Of a stretch of 64,000 bases of DNA, positions 26,327 through 35,033 are shown piece after piece. Numbering within the stretch: the first letter of the stretch is position 1; the number at the start of each line of letters is the position of its first letter. The DNA is taken from contig AP018794.1 in the NCBI GenBank assembly GCA_009731425.1, positions 3,045,960 to 3,109,959 of the forward strand. The letters run 5' to 3'. The translations under genes and the position numbers were made by a program. The notes below the pieces were generated by a model that saw only the letters and a program-made list of their open reading frames with translations, ran no database searches and was not told the origin of the DNA. Source of the stretch: Lachnospiraceae bacterium KM106-2 (GTDB lineage: Bacteria; Bacillota; Clostridia; Lachnospirales; Lachnospiraceae).

Positions 26327-26718
26327 TAAAATCCCAACTTTCCAAGCAGCTTAATTACTTCAGCGCTGTTTAATACTTTCCCCATTGAAGCAACTGTTTC
26401 ATTCACAACAATGGCAGGCATACTCATAACACCGTAAGCCATAACCTTTTCCATATCTGTGATATATTCTACTTTAATTCCTAACCCTAATTCTTCAATG
26501 GCCTTTTTAACATTTTCATACTGATCATGACAGCTTTTACACCCAGCACCAAGCACCTTAATGCTTGTAAGCTTATTATCTCCACCACAACAGTTATCTA
26601 CCTGTTGACCGCCACAGCAACATGATGATGCTTCATAAGTAGCTACTTCTCCATTGCAAGCACAAGCTGGCTCTATCTTAACTTCTTCTTTTTTCTTTCC
26701 TAATCCAAATAATGACAT
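26326..26718 (-). CDS. Thioredoxin-like redox protein with Cys-rich N-terminus
   Basis: A 130-residue protein. Residues 50-130 are a small thioredoxin/glutaredoxin-like domain with CxxC (GAGCKSCHDQYENVKKAI) and the cis-Pro loop SMPAIVVNE. The 50-residue N-terminal extension is unusually Cys-rich (ACACN, SCCCGGQQ, NCCGGD), suggesting metal(loid) binding. Position inside the ars operon suggests it supplies electrons to ArsC or passes arsenite to the exporter; this is inference. It lies 15 bp after arsP and abuts ACR3. Confidence 0.85.
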   Translation of the reverse strand: MSLFGLGKKKEEVKIEPACACNGEVATYEASSCCCGGQQVDNCCGGDNKLTSIKVLGAGCKSCHDQYENVKKAIEELGLGIKVEYITDMEKVMAYGVMSMPAIVVNETVASMGKVLNSAEVIKLLGKLGF

Positions 26719-26733
26719 AATCTTTTCCTCCTG

Positions 26734-27744
26734 TTAAATAAGTAAATATTGAAATGCATTAAATGCATAACCAACAATAATAATTCCTACGGTACAGATT
26801 CCAATGAACAGACCTAAGAGTTTTGGTTTGATTGCCTTTTTCAGCATAATCATGGATGGAAGAGACAGTGTGGTTACTCCCATCATAAATGACAACACAA
26901 CGCCCAATCTTGCACCTTTAGCAAGCAGTGCTTCTGCAATAGGAATACATCCAAAGATATCTGCATACATCGGAACCCCCACAATTGTGGCAATAATGAC
27001 ACCAAATGGATTACCAGTACCAAGAAATCTCACTATAATATCTTCCGGTATCCAGTTGTGAATAAAGGCTCCTATTCCAACACCAACAAGAATATATGGG
27101 AAGACTTTTTTAAATGTTTCAACAACCTGCTCCCACGCATATTTCATTCTGTCTCTAACCGCCAGTTCTTCCAGTGGAATATCGATTTGCTTTGCATTTC
27201 TTATAAATTCTTCTACCTGATTTTCAAGGTGAAGTGTTTCGATAAGTGTTCCACCTATTACCGCAATAACAAGCCCTACAATCACATATATGATAGCAAC
27301 TTTTGATCCAAAGATACTCATCAGCAAAACCAGACTTCCTAAATCTACCATTGGAGAAGAAATCAGAAAGGAAAATGTCACACCTAATGGAAGTCCTGCA
27401 CTGGTAAATCCAATAAACAGTGGAATGGACGAGCAAGAACAGAATGGTGTCACCGTACCAAGTAATGCTGCAATACAGTTTGCCCAGATTCCATGAAAAC
27501 GCCCCATAATCTTCTTACTTCGTTCTGGTGGAAAGTAGCTTTGAATATAGGAAATCATAAAAATCAGGATACAAAGCAATATCGTTATCTTCAAAACATC
27601 ATATAGGAAAAACTGTACACTTCCACCCATTCTACTTGAAGTATCCAAGCCAATTTTCTCAAGAAGATTTCCAATTAATGTACTCATCCATTTCATTCCC
27701 AAAATCTGATTTTGAATAAACTCCCAAATCATTATTGACAACAC
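26734..27744 (-). CDS. arsP: ArsP-type permease (organoarsenical/arsenite efflux)
   Basis: A 336-residue membrane permease of the ArsP (formerly DUF318) family. It has the diagnostic TPFCSCSSIPLFIGF motif (about residues 98-112) and eight or so hydrophobic helices, with a hydrophilic central loop (about 175-210). Family members export trivalent methylated or aromatic arsenicals. The likely GTG start at 27744 (GAGG eight bases upstream) makes it overlap arsR by 13 bp, so translation is coupled; an ATG at 27732 is an alternative. Confidence 0.9.
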   Translation of the reverse strand: MLSIMIWEFIQNQILGMKWMSTLIGNLLEKIGLDTSSRMGGSVQFFLYDVLKITILLCILIFMISYIQSYFPPERSKKIMGRFHGIWANCIAALLGTVTPFCSCSSIPLFIGFTSAGLPLGVTFSFLISSPMVDLGSLVLLMSIFGSKVAIIYVIVGLVIAVIGGTLIETLHLENQVEEFIRNAKQIDIPLEELAVRDRMKYAWEQVVETFKKVFPYILVGVGIGAFIHNWIPEDIIVRFLGTGNPFGVIIATIVGVPMYADIFGCIPIAEALLAKGARLGVVLSFMMGVTTLSLPSMIMLKKAIKPKLLGLFIGICTVGIIIVGYAFNAFQYLLI

Positions 27745-28028
27745 CCACTTTCCTCTTTACAGCAGGATAATCCTTCAATAAAAGTTTTAAAGGCATTCAA
27801 GGTCTCACAATTCAATGAATAATGATGCCATCTACCTTCTTTCCAATCATTCACCAGCCCACATTCATTTAAGATTTTCATATGATGAGAAAGTGTAGGC
27901 TGTGTAATCTCAAAAGCCTCCAATAGTTTACAACCACATTTTTCTCCGTCGGAGAGCATTTGGATAATCTGCAATCTATTACTATCTCCCAATGCTTTAC
28001 AAATAAGTGCTACATCTATTGTATTCAT
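27732..28028 (-). CDS. arsR: ArsR/SmtB-family arsenic-responsive repressor
   Basis: A 98-residue winged helix-turn-helix repressor, first gene of the ars operon. The DNA-recognition helix is around TQPTLSHHMKILNECGLV (residues 43-60). The metalloid site is the ELCVCDL-like EKCGCKLL (Cys31 and Cys33). The C-terminus has additional paired cysteines (GLSCCKEESGCCQ), which may extend the binding site. It is expected to repress the promoter at 28066-28094 through the palindromes at 28042-28061 and 28078-28097 and release on arsenite or antimonite. Confidence 0.93.
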   Translation of the reverse strand: MNTIDVALICKALGDSNRLQIIQMLSDGEKCGCKLLEAFEITQPTLSHHMKILNECGLVNDWKEGRWHHYSLNCETLNAFKTFIEGLSCCKEESGCCQ

Positions 28029-28041
28029 ATTGTCCTCCTTT

Positions 28042-28061
28042 ACATAGATAATTATCTATGT
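28042..28061. promoter_or_regulatory. ArsR operator, perfect palindrome
   Basis: ACATAGATAATTATCTATGT is a perfect 20-bp palindrome between the ars -10 box and the arsR start codon. The ATA...TAT arms fit ArsR/SmtB-type sites. Confidence 0.75.
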
Positions 28062-28065
28062 TTCT

Positions 28066-28094
28066 ATTATACATTATACATAGATGATTGTCAA
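28066..28094 (-). promoter_or_regulatory. Consensus promoter of the arsenic operon
   Basis: On the minus strand TTGACA (28089-28094) is followed after exactly 17 bp by TATAAT (28066-28071), a perfect housekeeping promoter. It is bracketed by two operator palindromes. Confidence 0.88.
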
Positions 28095-28097
28095 TGT
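28078..28097. promoter_or_regulatory. Second, imperfect ArsR operator overlapping the -35 box
   Basis: ACATAGATGATTGTCAATGT matches the perfect operator at 16 of 20 bases and contains the -35 box. The two sites start 36 bp apart, so bound repressors would flank and cover the promoter. Confidence 0.6.
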
Positions 28098-28175
28098 TTA
28101 TTTTTATGGTTTACAAAATTCCCATCACCCTTTATTAGAAGTGTATGCTCATGATTTCAGGAACAACAAGAGCCA

Positions 28176-28207
28176 AAAGAAAACACCTGCCGCTTCTGAC
28201 AGATGTT
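28176..28207 (-). terminator. Intrinsic terminator after virD4
   Basis: A 10-bp stem (AACAUCUGUC with GGCAGGUGUU, three G-U pairs) and a 6-base loop, followed by UUUUCUUUU. It lies about 110 bp past the VirD4 stop and isolates the arsenic operon from upstream transcription. Confidence 0.75.
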
Positions 28208-28268
28208 CCACTATAAACTATCTATTTTTCATCAAGACAAACACCGATTTGTAAAACACATTTTTTTT

Positions 28269-28305
28269 ACATAGGCACAGTATACCACATTTCCTGTGCC
28301 TATGC
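28269..28305. repeat. Inverted repeat at the virD4/ars junction
   Basis: CATAGGCACAG and CTGTGCCTATG form a perfect 11-bp inverted repeat separated by about 15 bp, right after the VirD4 stop (28314). No U-tract follows on the minus strand, so it is not a classic terminator; it may be an mRNA 3' end or mark the insertion junction of the ars cassette. Confidence 0.6.
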
Positions 28306-28313
28306 GATAATAT

Positions 28314-30509
28314 TTACTGCTTCTTCCGATATGAACTCATCCTCTCCACAGTAACCTCCGGATAGAAGTAAGTAAGAATCGTTGCCTTCGGAACTCCTGC
28401 GGCAAGTGCTTTCTTCACTTCCTCTTTCTGCTCCGGTGTATACGACCAGTGCAGCATTCGATTTGTGATGGTATCCTCCCATTTAGGCTTTTCCCTCTCA
28501 GGATTCCTTACAGGTTTAGCACCAGCACTTCCACTAGAAGCATTGGCACTTTCTGTTGCTTCCGACTTCTGCGATTCATCGACATACTCAAGCTCATTTG
28601 CCTGTTCCCTGTCAATCTTTGCTTTCTGCTCTGCTTCATCCTGCATGGAGAATCTTCTGCTTAATTCCGCATCACCAAGCATCATAAACTGCTCATAGGT
28701 AAGAGAATCAATATACACATTCTCGCCCTTATCCTTCAGTTTTTCATAATACTTAACCGCCTTGTCTGAAAGAATCTCAAATGGTGGACCGATAAGATTA
28801 TCTGCTCCCCTTATCTGATGAACATAAGGCTCTCCCTTACCATCTGCTGTCTGGTTAAACATCGGATGATTGAATGGTATGAACTTATTGTCCATGATTG
28901 GATCAAAGCCACGGATAAAAATAATACACTTCTTATTATCCAGCTTTCTGACTTCATCGGGTGTAAACAATTCTCTGCCTAATACATCATAGTTTCTTGA
29001 AGAGCTTCCCTGTCTGCCCTTTGTCTCACCGCTTGACTTCTTATCAATCGTACCTTTTCCAAGCAGCTCCGACACATACTTGTGCGTGCTCTGCTCGTTT
29101 CCACCGAGATAGATGAAAGTATCGCAGTTGCCAGGAATTGTCTCCCAGGTATCTTTGAAAAGTGCCTTTAACTGGGCAAAGTTCTGAATGATAATAATAC
29201 TTGAAATCTCACGGCTTCGCATTGTCGATAAAAGGGAACAGAAGTCATCTGGCAATGCGACATTCGCAAATTCATCTAACATAAAAGTCACATGGATAGG
29301 CAGTCTGCCTCCACAGTTAAAGTCCGCCTGATAGTACAATTCCTGAAATATCTGTGTGTAGAGCATACCGATAATAAAGTTATAGGATTTATCGCTATCG
29401 GGAATTACACAAAAGAGTGCTGTCTTTGTCTCACCATCTCCGTTTACTCCAATTCCGATATCTGACAGGTTAAGCTCATCTTTTGAGAGCAATCGTAAAA
29501 CCTGCTTATTCTCAAGAAATGCAAGTCTTGAGTTGGCACTGATGATAATGGAACGGACGGTATCTCCTGCACCTCTCATACATTTGTTGTACTGCTTGAC
29601 TGCCGGATGATTGGCTCCAAGTGGTGAACTCTCCTCTAAAAACTTCATACGCACATCCAGCTTTGATGCCTTCCCCTGCTCTGTAACCTCTGCCTCTCCA
29701 AGAAGTTTCAGTACTGTCTCGAAGTTTCTCTTTGCCGGCTGTACCTCCAGCCACACATAATAAAAGATAGACTGCAAGAACAATCCTTCCGCTTTTTCCC
29801 AGAACGGATCACTTGGTGTCGCTCCCTTGGGTGTCGTATTGCTGATAAGGTTTGTAATCAGCTTGACCACATCTGTTTCCTCTCTGATATAGGAAAACGG
29901 ATTATAACAGTCCGACTTATCCATCTCTAACAGATTGATGACCTTCACATTGTATCCGTTATTCTTTAACATCTGCCCGCAGCTTCTAAGAATCTCACCT
30001 TTGGGATCAGTACAGATAAAAGAACAGTTATGCGGCATCTGCATCAGATTCGGCTTTACCTCATAGAAGGTCTTTCCTGCACCGGAACCACCACAGATAA
30101 GAATATTGCCATTGAGCTTGAGCCTTCTGAAATCCAGCGACATTTTCACATTCTGGCTGAGTATCCGATTAAAATTCTCATCCTTATCCGCAAGTATCTT
30201 ATTGACCTGCTTCGGATTTTCAAATCTTGCCGTACCAAACTCCTTACCGGGCATATAGTTTCTCTGACTGGTGTAATACATGACAATAGCCATCGCATAG
30301 ATACCTAATGCAATGGCTACTGCTTTTACTGTATTGGAATTGTAATAGTTGGCAAAGGGAACAGCACATACTTCATTGAATCTGTCCATAAATTCATTAA
30401 AAGCAATCCCTTCCGTCCACGCACCATTTATCAGATAACCAAGATACCCTGCTAACACTGCACCCACAAGAATGAATATCAGTGAAGGCTTTTTCTTTGT
30501 TGTCTGCAT
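28314..30509 (-). CDS. virD4: VirD4-type coupling protein (TraG/TraD family ATPase)
   Basis: A 731-residue coupling protein that links the relaxase-DNA complex to the channel. N-terminal membrane helices lie at about 10-28 and 62-80, followed by Walker A GGSGAGKT (residues 140-147), the FICTDPKGEILR motif, Walker B-like VTFMLDEFANV, and IIIIQNFAQLKALF. The C-terminus carries a Ser/Ala/Lys-rich tail and ends in ...ILTYFYPEVTVERMSSYRKKQ. It is preceded by a PcfB-like gene (6 bp gap) and followed by a terminator and the arsenic operon. Confidence 0.95.
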   Translation of the reverse strand: MQTTKKKPSLIFILVGAVLAGYLGYLINGAWTEGIAFNEFMDRFNEVCAVPFANYYNSNTVKAVAIALGIYAMAIVMYYTSQRNYMPGKEFGTARFENPKQVNKILADKDENFNRILSQNVKMSLDFRRLKLNGNILICGGSGAGKTFYEVKPNLMQMPHNCSFICTDPKGEILRSCGQMLKNNGYNVKVINLLEMDKSDCYNPFSYIREETDVVKLITNLISNTTPKGATPSDPFWEKAEGLFLQSIFYYVWLEVQPAKRNFETVLKLLGEAEVTEQGKASKLDVRMKFLEESSPLGANHPAVKQYNKCMRGAGDTVRSIIISANSRLAFLENKQVLRLLSKDELNLSDIGIGVNGDGETKTALFCVIPDSDKSYNFIIGMLYTQIFQELYYQADFNCGGRLPIHVTFMLDEFANVALPDDFCSLLSTMRSREISSIIIIQNFAQLKALFKDTWETIPGNCDTFIYLGGNEQSTHKYVSELLGKGTIDKKSSGETKGRQGSSSRNYDVLGRELFTPDEVRKLDNKKCIIFIRGFDPIMDNKFIPFNHPMFNQTADGKGEPYVHQIRGADNLIGPPFEILSDKAVKYYEKLKDKGENVYIDSLTYEQFMMLGDAELSRRFSMQDEAEQKAKIDREQANELEYVDESQKSEATESANASSGSAGAKPVRNPEREKPKWEDTITNRMLHWSYTPEQKEEVKKALAAGVPKATILTYFYPEVTVERMSSYRKKQ

Positions 30510-30515
30510 AGGCTG

Positions 30516-31634
30516 CTACCTCACTTTCTTTGTGGTAACAGTTTTCTTCTGTGTGGTCTTTTTCTGCTGCTTCTGCACTTTCTCGTAACGCTCCCTGACA
30601 GATGACTCCACCTTGTCATAGTGAGTATAAAGCTCGGTTCCTTTCTGGGTTGTCACCACACGATTCTGCTCATCATAGAGCTTATAATCCTTGGTGGAAT
30701 CAAGGAAGGTAAGCATTGTCTTTCCACCATGAATCTCCATGATGTTTTCCTTACGAAGCCATACATATCTTGCCTCTTCTCCCCATGTGCCGGGAACTCT
30801 GGTCTTAACAGCATGGTCATTTTCTTCGCTAATCAGCTTCTTGCTGATTGTCACATCTGACAGGTTCGCATTTTTTGATGCTGCAACTGCCCTCATTCTC
30901 TCAGCAAGGTCCTGATAGCCTCTGACACGGTTGATAAATGCATCCTTGTCCATCATGACTGTATGGGTGCCATCCTCATTCTTACTGCCAAGCACACCGA
31001 TTGTCTCAAGCTGTCTGATAACACTTTCAGCCAGCTCACCATTGATACTGAAATTCTCCTTGACCTGATCCACACTGATAGCTTTCTTTTCCATTGCAAA
31101 CATTCCGACCTTCTCAATCAGTCCGTCAATGGCGGAATTAACCCTATCCCCTTCTATCGTGTGGCTTTTCTCGTTTCCCTGCTGTTTCTTCAAAAAATCC
31201 ATCAGCTTGCCAAGTGATTTTTCATCTCCATTCTTCAGATAATCGTCAAATGTGGCAATCTTACCAAACTTGAGCTTCTGTATCATCATATTCACACGTG
31301 GAACTGCCTCTGTATGAAAGATTACCTCACTCAGTCCGTCTTTCCTGTTGCAGTCCGGAAGTACTGAATAGAGTATTCCATACTTCTTTGCCATCTTTTC
31401 CACCTTTTTCATATCTTCGGTATTAAACTGTAACACCTGTAAATCACCGCCCTTTAAGAGCAGCTTTCTCATGGATGTCTTGCCAAGTGACTTTTCATAA
31501 TCAAGCATCCCTTTTAAGAAATCTATTGCCTTCTGCATGGCAGCTATTCCGCCACTTCCTACCTTCATGGCAATCTCAATGCCATCATAAGCAACACGGA
31601 TGATCTGCACCGCTTCCTGAATCTCTTCTGCCAT
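30516..31634 (-). CDS. PcfB-like (DUF3801) conjugation accessory protein
   Basis: A 372-residue basic protein. Residues 25-150 match the PcfB/DUF3801 pattern (GGIAAMQKAIDFLKGMLDYEKSLGKTSMRKLLLKGGDLQVLQF, then KKYGILYSVLPD). The rest contains a winged-helix-like part (AISVDQVKENFSINGELAESVIRQLETIGVLG) and a Lys/Thr-rich tail. In pCF10 PcfB is a transfer accessory encoded near the coupling protein. Start ATG overlaps the previous stop by one base; it lies directly upstream of virD4. Confidence 0.8.
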   Translation of the reverse strand: MAEEIQEAVQIIRVAYDGIEIAMKVGSGGIAAMQKAIDFLKGMLDYEKSLGKTSMRKLLLKGGDLQVLQFNTEDMKKVEKMAKKYGILYSVLPDCNRKDGLSEVIFHTEAVPRVNMMIQKLKFGKIATFDDYLKNGDEKSLGKLMDFLKKQQGNEKSHTIEGDRVNSAIDGLIEKVGMFAMEKKAISVDQVKENFSINGELAESVIRQLETIGVLGSKNEDGTHTVMMDKDAFINRVRGYQDLAERMRAVAASKNANLSDVTISKKLISEENDHAVKTRVPGTWGEEARYVWLRKENIMEIHGGKTMLTFLDSTKDYKLYDEQNRVVTTQKGTELYTHYDKVESSVRERYEKVQKQQKKTTQKKTVTTKKVR

Positions 31635-32038
31635 TATCGCACCTCCACTTTCTCTCTGACTGTTGTTTTAAGTGTTTCTGTCTCTGTAGTACGGATTTCC
31701 TCGGCTGATACATCAATACCATAAGCAGTCAAAATATCTGCCAGATGATTGATTGCTTTTTCCTCCTCGATACGGTACATTTCAAGTGCCACAAGCAGGT
31801 TTTCCACCTGTTCCACCCATGCAGGCTTCATATCATATTTAGCCCTGTATGTGACCATAATCTCGTCCGACTCAGCCTTATCCGCTGAATGTGCCAAAGC
31901 TTCAATAAGAGAAATTGTATCTTCCTTGCTGCCGCTTCTGAATGCGAACTGAACAACAAAGTTTTTCTCTTCCTCTGTAAACTGATGCTCCACACCATTC
32001 ATCTCTGTTACTGCTTCATTTACTACTGCTAAATTCAT
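31634..32038 (-). CDS. Hypothetical acidic ICE protein
   Basis: A 134-residue helical acidic protein (QFTEEEKNFVVQFAFRSGSKEDTISLIEALAHSADKAESDEIMVTYRAKYDMKPAWVEQVENLLVALE). I do not recognise it. It shares one base with the PcfB-like gene and begins 10 bp after the 394-residue coiled-coil gene, so it belongs to the relaxase-VirD4 operon. Confidence 0.65.
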   Translation of the reverse strand: MNLAVVNEAVTEMNGVEHQFTEEEKNFVVQFAFRSGSKEDTISLIEALAHSADKAESDEIMVTYRAKYDMKPAWVEQVENLLVALEMYRIEEEKAINHLADILTAYGIDVSAEEIRTTETETLKTTVREKVEVR

Positions 32039-32047
32039 AAGTTCCTC

Positions 32048-33232
32048 CTAATCTGCCATGCTGTTTTCAAGCACAGCAATCTCAATGATTTCCTTCATCT
32101 TTTCCGCTGAAATGTTGTTGTTTATAAGCTCTACAAGCTGTGACTCAGTAAGTCCCTTTTCTATTGCACTCTTAATCTGCACAAGCTGCGCCGGAACAAG
32201 GTCTCCCGATGCAACCAGCTTTACAATGTCTGCTCTTGACTTTTTCTTAAATGACAGTCTTGCAAAAAGGCTCGCCACTCCGCTGTTGCTGCTCTTTCTC
32301 ACACTTCGCTCAATCGGAAGTCTCTGTACCACATTTCCAGAGCCATCAACTACCGGAATCTGATAATAGACCGGAATCCCGTTTGCCACAGCCTGCATAT
32401 TCTGCGGAACTGCAACTGTATCAACCATCTTTTTATCTGCCTGTGGTACGGACTGGCTTTCCTGCGGCTCTGCCTTACTTTCTGCTTCTTTCTTATTCTC
32501 TGTGGCAACACTTATGATCTTATCTTCCAATGACTCTATTCTGTCTCCCATACGCTTCATCTCCTTATCCTTTTTCTCAATATCATCCCTGAGTCTTGCA
32601 ATCGTACTGCTTGCCTTATTCAGTTCATTCTGCTGACTGTTGATAAGAGCATCCTTATCCTGGTTCTCTTTGACCAGACGCCCCCTGACTTCCTCATCAT
32701 CTTTGGAAGTCTCTATTTCAGAAAGCTTCTTATTCAGGACATCATACCTTTCATTCTGGTGATTGATCTTTGCAACCACTTCATCCATCTGAGAAATGAG
32801 TGCTTTCACATACTCAGACTCTTCCGGAATCTGTTTCTTGACTTTATTCAGCTGTTCCAGAACTTCCTCATATAATCGTCGCATGGTAATAGGTTTTTCC
32901 CCTTTGTCCATAACCTCCTTAATTGTCTGAACAGGTACACCCTTTTCATAAAATTCAAGGGACACCTGCATCTGATGAACCGAATACTTGGTATTCTTGA
33001 TAATATCAATCATATCTTTTGGAACATCCTTGTGCAGACATTCCGATAAAATCTTCATCTGTTCAATGTCGTATGACTTATTGAGATAAAGGCTGATCTC
33101 CTCCTCTTTCAGTCCATATTCATAATCACTTTTTACAAGAGCAATCGTATCTTCACTAAAATGCTTATTTCGGAGAAGCTGCAATTTTTTCTCGATTGCT
33201 ATCGCACTAAGCGGTTCTCTGTTTTCTTCCAT
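32048..33232 (-). CDS. Coiled-coil hypothetical protein downstream of the relaxase
   Basis: A 394-residue soluble protein. The N-terminal 130 residues contain short helical repeats of the kind LLRNKHFSEDTIALVKSDYEYGLKEEEISLYL..., MKILSECLHKDVPKDMIDIIK and MQVSLEFYEKGVPVQTIKEVMD. Residues 135-245 form a long coiled coil. A similar helical repeat recurs at the C-terminus (ADIVKLVASGDLVPAQLVQIKSAIEKGLTESQLVELINNNISAEKMKEII). Family not recognised; position suggests a relaxosome or transfer accessory. A terminator hairpin overlaps the preceding relaxase stop. Confidence 0.7.
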   Translation of the reverse strand: MEENREPLSAIAIEKKLQLLRNKHFSEDTIALVKSDYEYGLKEEEISLYLNKSYDIEQMKILSECLHKDVPKDMIDIIKNTKYSVHQMQVSLEFYEKGVPVQTIKEVMDKGEKPITMRRLYEEVLEQLNKVKKQIPEESEYVKALISQMDEVVAKINHQNERYDVLNKKLSEIETSKDDEEVRGRLVKENQDKDALINSQQNELNKASSTIARLRDDIEKKDKEMKRMGDRIESLEDKIISVATENKKEAESKAEPQESQSVPQADKKMVDTVAVPQNMQAVANGIPVYYQIPVVDGSGNVVQRLPIERSVRKSSNSGVASLFARLSFKKKSRADIVKLVASGDLVPAQLVQIKSAIEKGLTESQLVELINNNISAEKMKEIIEIAVLENSMAD

Positions 33233-33250
33233 ATATGCCTCCTAACTACT

Positions 33251-33276
33251 AAAAAAACAGCCTAACGTTCTGGCTG
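33251..33276 (-). terminator. Hairpin with seven-U tract overlapping the relaxase stop
   Basis: CAGCC-loop-GGCTG with the relaxase TAG inside the loop side, followed on the minus strand by TTTTTTT. Being inside the operon, it would lower downstream expression unless bypassed. Confidence 0.55.
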
Positions 33277-34710
33277 CTCTTTCCTGTCTCGTATTGTCTC
33301 TTTGTTGTACTGTGCATCTTTTCCATCTGATACGCTGTCTGGAATAAGACTCTTCCATATAGATTTACCAATATTCAACTCTTTGAATACTGCCCTTTCT
33401 TTTGCACATGCTTTGGAATACTCCTCTTTATAATGTTTACGCAGTGCTTCCACCTCTTCAAGGCTATATCCCTGTGATAAAAGCTTCTGTTTCAAAGTTT
33501 CCCATTGCAGATGCTCATCCGTAAAAAATTCATCTCCCTGGATGAAAGACTTCTCAGCAGGTTCTAACTCTTTCATATCATCTGCTATATCAAAAAGTTC
33601 TCGACTTCTCTCCCTAGCCTTATAAATGCGGCTTTTCTCTGCTGAAACTTCTTTTCTTTTATCTGTCAATGAGCTGATTACACTGACAAGCTCCTCTGCT
33701 GAATGAATGTCATGATTTACAAGGAACAAATACTCCTCCTGCAGTTTATGCATCTTACGGATATCATCCTTATACTTCCATACCTGACTGTATGGCTTCT
33801 TTTTCAGCTTTCCTATCCGGTATAGCTTTGCATAGTATCTCTTTTGAAGCCCCGACATCTTTGCCCTTCGGTATCTTCTCACGTTACACTTACAAAGAAC
33901 CGGTTGTACTTCTTTCTGCTGTTCCCGGTAAAATGAAATATCCTCTTTTTCTATCCTTTCCCGGATTGCCTCATCAGAATACATGTCACCTAATGTCTTA
34001 CATCTGCGAAATCTCGTCATTCCTTGTGGCTTTACCGCCAGATACTTTCCCTGCTTGACCTCATATCCTTTGTCAGATAACAGCTCCAGAAACTGCTCAT
34101 AATTTCCTGCCTGCAGTATGCAGGAATCCAGGTCTCTCTTAATCATATCTGCCCATACAAAACTGCCTTCACGATATTCGCTCCAGTCCTTATAGCTTTC
34201 ATTCTCTTTTTCCTTACTGCCATCATCAACATCAATGATTGAAAGACCATATTCCTGACACAGCTTATTCGTGATTGGCTGGATATACTTTGCCCAGTCT
34301 CCTTTTTCATAGCGGTACTTTTTCCCATCCACAAAACTCACACTGTTAAATACAATGTGTGAATGAACATGTGCTGTATTATCATGCACCACATATACTG
34401 CCTCATATGATTTTCCAAGATACTCTTCCACGAATCTGCGGGTTATCTCAAATGCCGTATCAGGATTCACTTCATCTTCCTTAAATGAGAGAATGATATG
34501 ATATCCCTGCCTTTTATCAACTTTTCCAAACTTCCGTTTTGTAGCTTTCATCTGTTCAAAAGCAGAATCGACCTGACAGTTGATTGCACCAACGAGCCTT
34601 CCATCCTGTGTTTTCTCCGGATTCATCACATAATCAAGAGATCTCTTCAGATGTTTTCCGTGAAAATGCCCACCACAATCCTTCATATTAAGGATTTTAC
34701 TGATTGCCAA
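33262..34710 (-). CDS. MobP-type relaxase (Relaxase/VirD2 nuclease family)
   Basis: A 482-residue relaxase that nicks the origin of transfer and stays bound to the 5' end. The likely catalytic tyrosine is Tyr27 (RSLDYVMNPEKT), and the metal-binding triad is HVHSH (residues 114-118, AHVHSHIVFNSV). The C-terminal 300 residues are basic and helical and probably contact DNA or the coupling protein. Its start overlaps the MobC gene by 14 bp. The candidate origin region lies about 0.9 kb upstream. All key residues are intact. Confidence 0.95.
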   Translation of the reverse strand: MAISKILNMKDCGGHFHGKHLKRSLDYVMNPEKTQDGRLVGAINCQVDSAFEQMKATKRKFGKVDKRQGYHIILSFKEDEVNPDTAFEITRRFVEEYLGKSYEAVYVVHDNTAHVHSHIVFNSVSFVDGKKYRYEKGDWAKYIQPITNKLCQEYGLSIIDVDDGSKEKENESYKDWSEYREGSFVWADMIKRDLDSCILQAGNYEQFLELLSDKGYEVKQGKYLAVKPQGMTRFRRCKTLGDMYSDEAIRERIEKEDISFYREQQKEVQPVLCKCNVRRYRRAKMSGLQKRYYAKLYRIGKLKKKPYSQVWKYKDDIRKMHKLQEEYLFLVNHDIHSAEELVSVISSLTDKRKEVSAEKSRIYKARERSRELFDIADDMKELEPAEKSFIQGDEFFTDEHLQWETLKQKLLSQGYSLEEVEALRKHYKEEYSKACAKERAVFKELNIGKSIWKSLIPDSVSDGKDAQYNKETIRDRKEQPER

Positions 34711-35029
34711 TCTTTACCACCGCCTCATCTACCTTCTGATTCAGTTTTCGCATATAAGCTATCAGCTGTGTCTTATCTTCCTTGGAATACAGCCCGGCAT
34801 TATTGTTAAATACTATCTGATTGATATTTATTCCAATTCTGTTGACTTCATTAATGAGTTCCTTCAGAATCTTCCTTACTTCCGGATAATCATTTGGTTT
34901 CTGACTGATAAGAAGACGGATATACTCAGCCTCATTCATTCCATTATCACATGCCTTTTTTGCAAGAATCTTGGCTTCCTCTGGCATTAGTCTTAGTGTT
35001 TTCCTAATACAATGAACTTTATCTGCCAT
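34697..35029 (-). CDS. mobC: MobC-like relaxosome protein
   Basis: About 110 residues from the preferred start at 35029 (MADKVHCIRKTLRLMPEE), which follows AGGAAGGTGAG; the frame is open to 35080. The pattern ...IRKTLRLMPEEAKILAKKACDNGMNEAEYIRLLI is a ribbon-helix-helix DNA-binding domain, and RKILKELINEVNRIGININQIVFNNN is the bacterial mobilisation (MobC) signature. Family members bind near oriT and help the relaxase. It overlaps the relaxase gene. Confidence 0.9.
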   Translation of the reverse strand: MADKVHCIRKTLRLMPEEAKILAKKACDNGMNEAEYIRLLISQKPNDYPEVRKILKELINEVNRIGININQIVFNNNAGLYSKEDKTQLIAYMRKLNQKVDEAVVKIGNQ

Positions 35030-35033
35030 AGAC

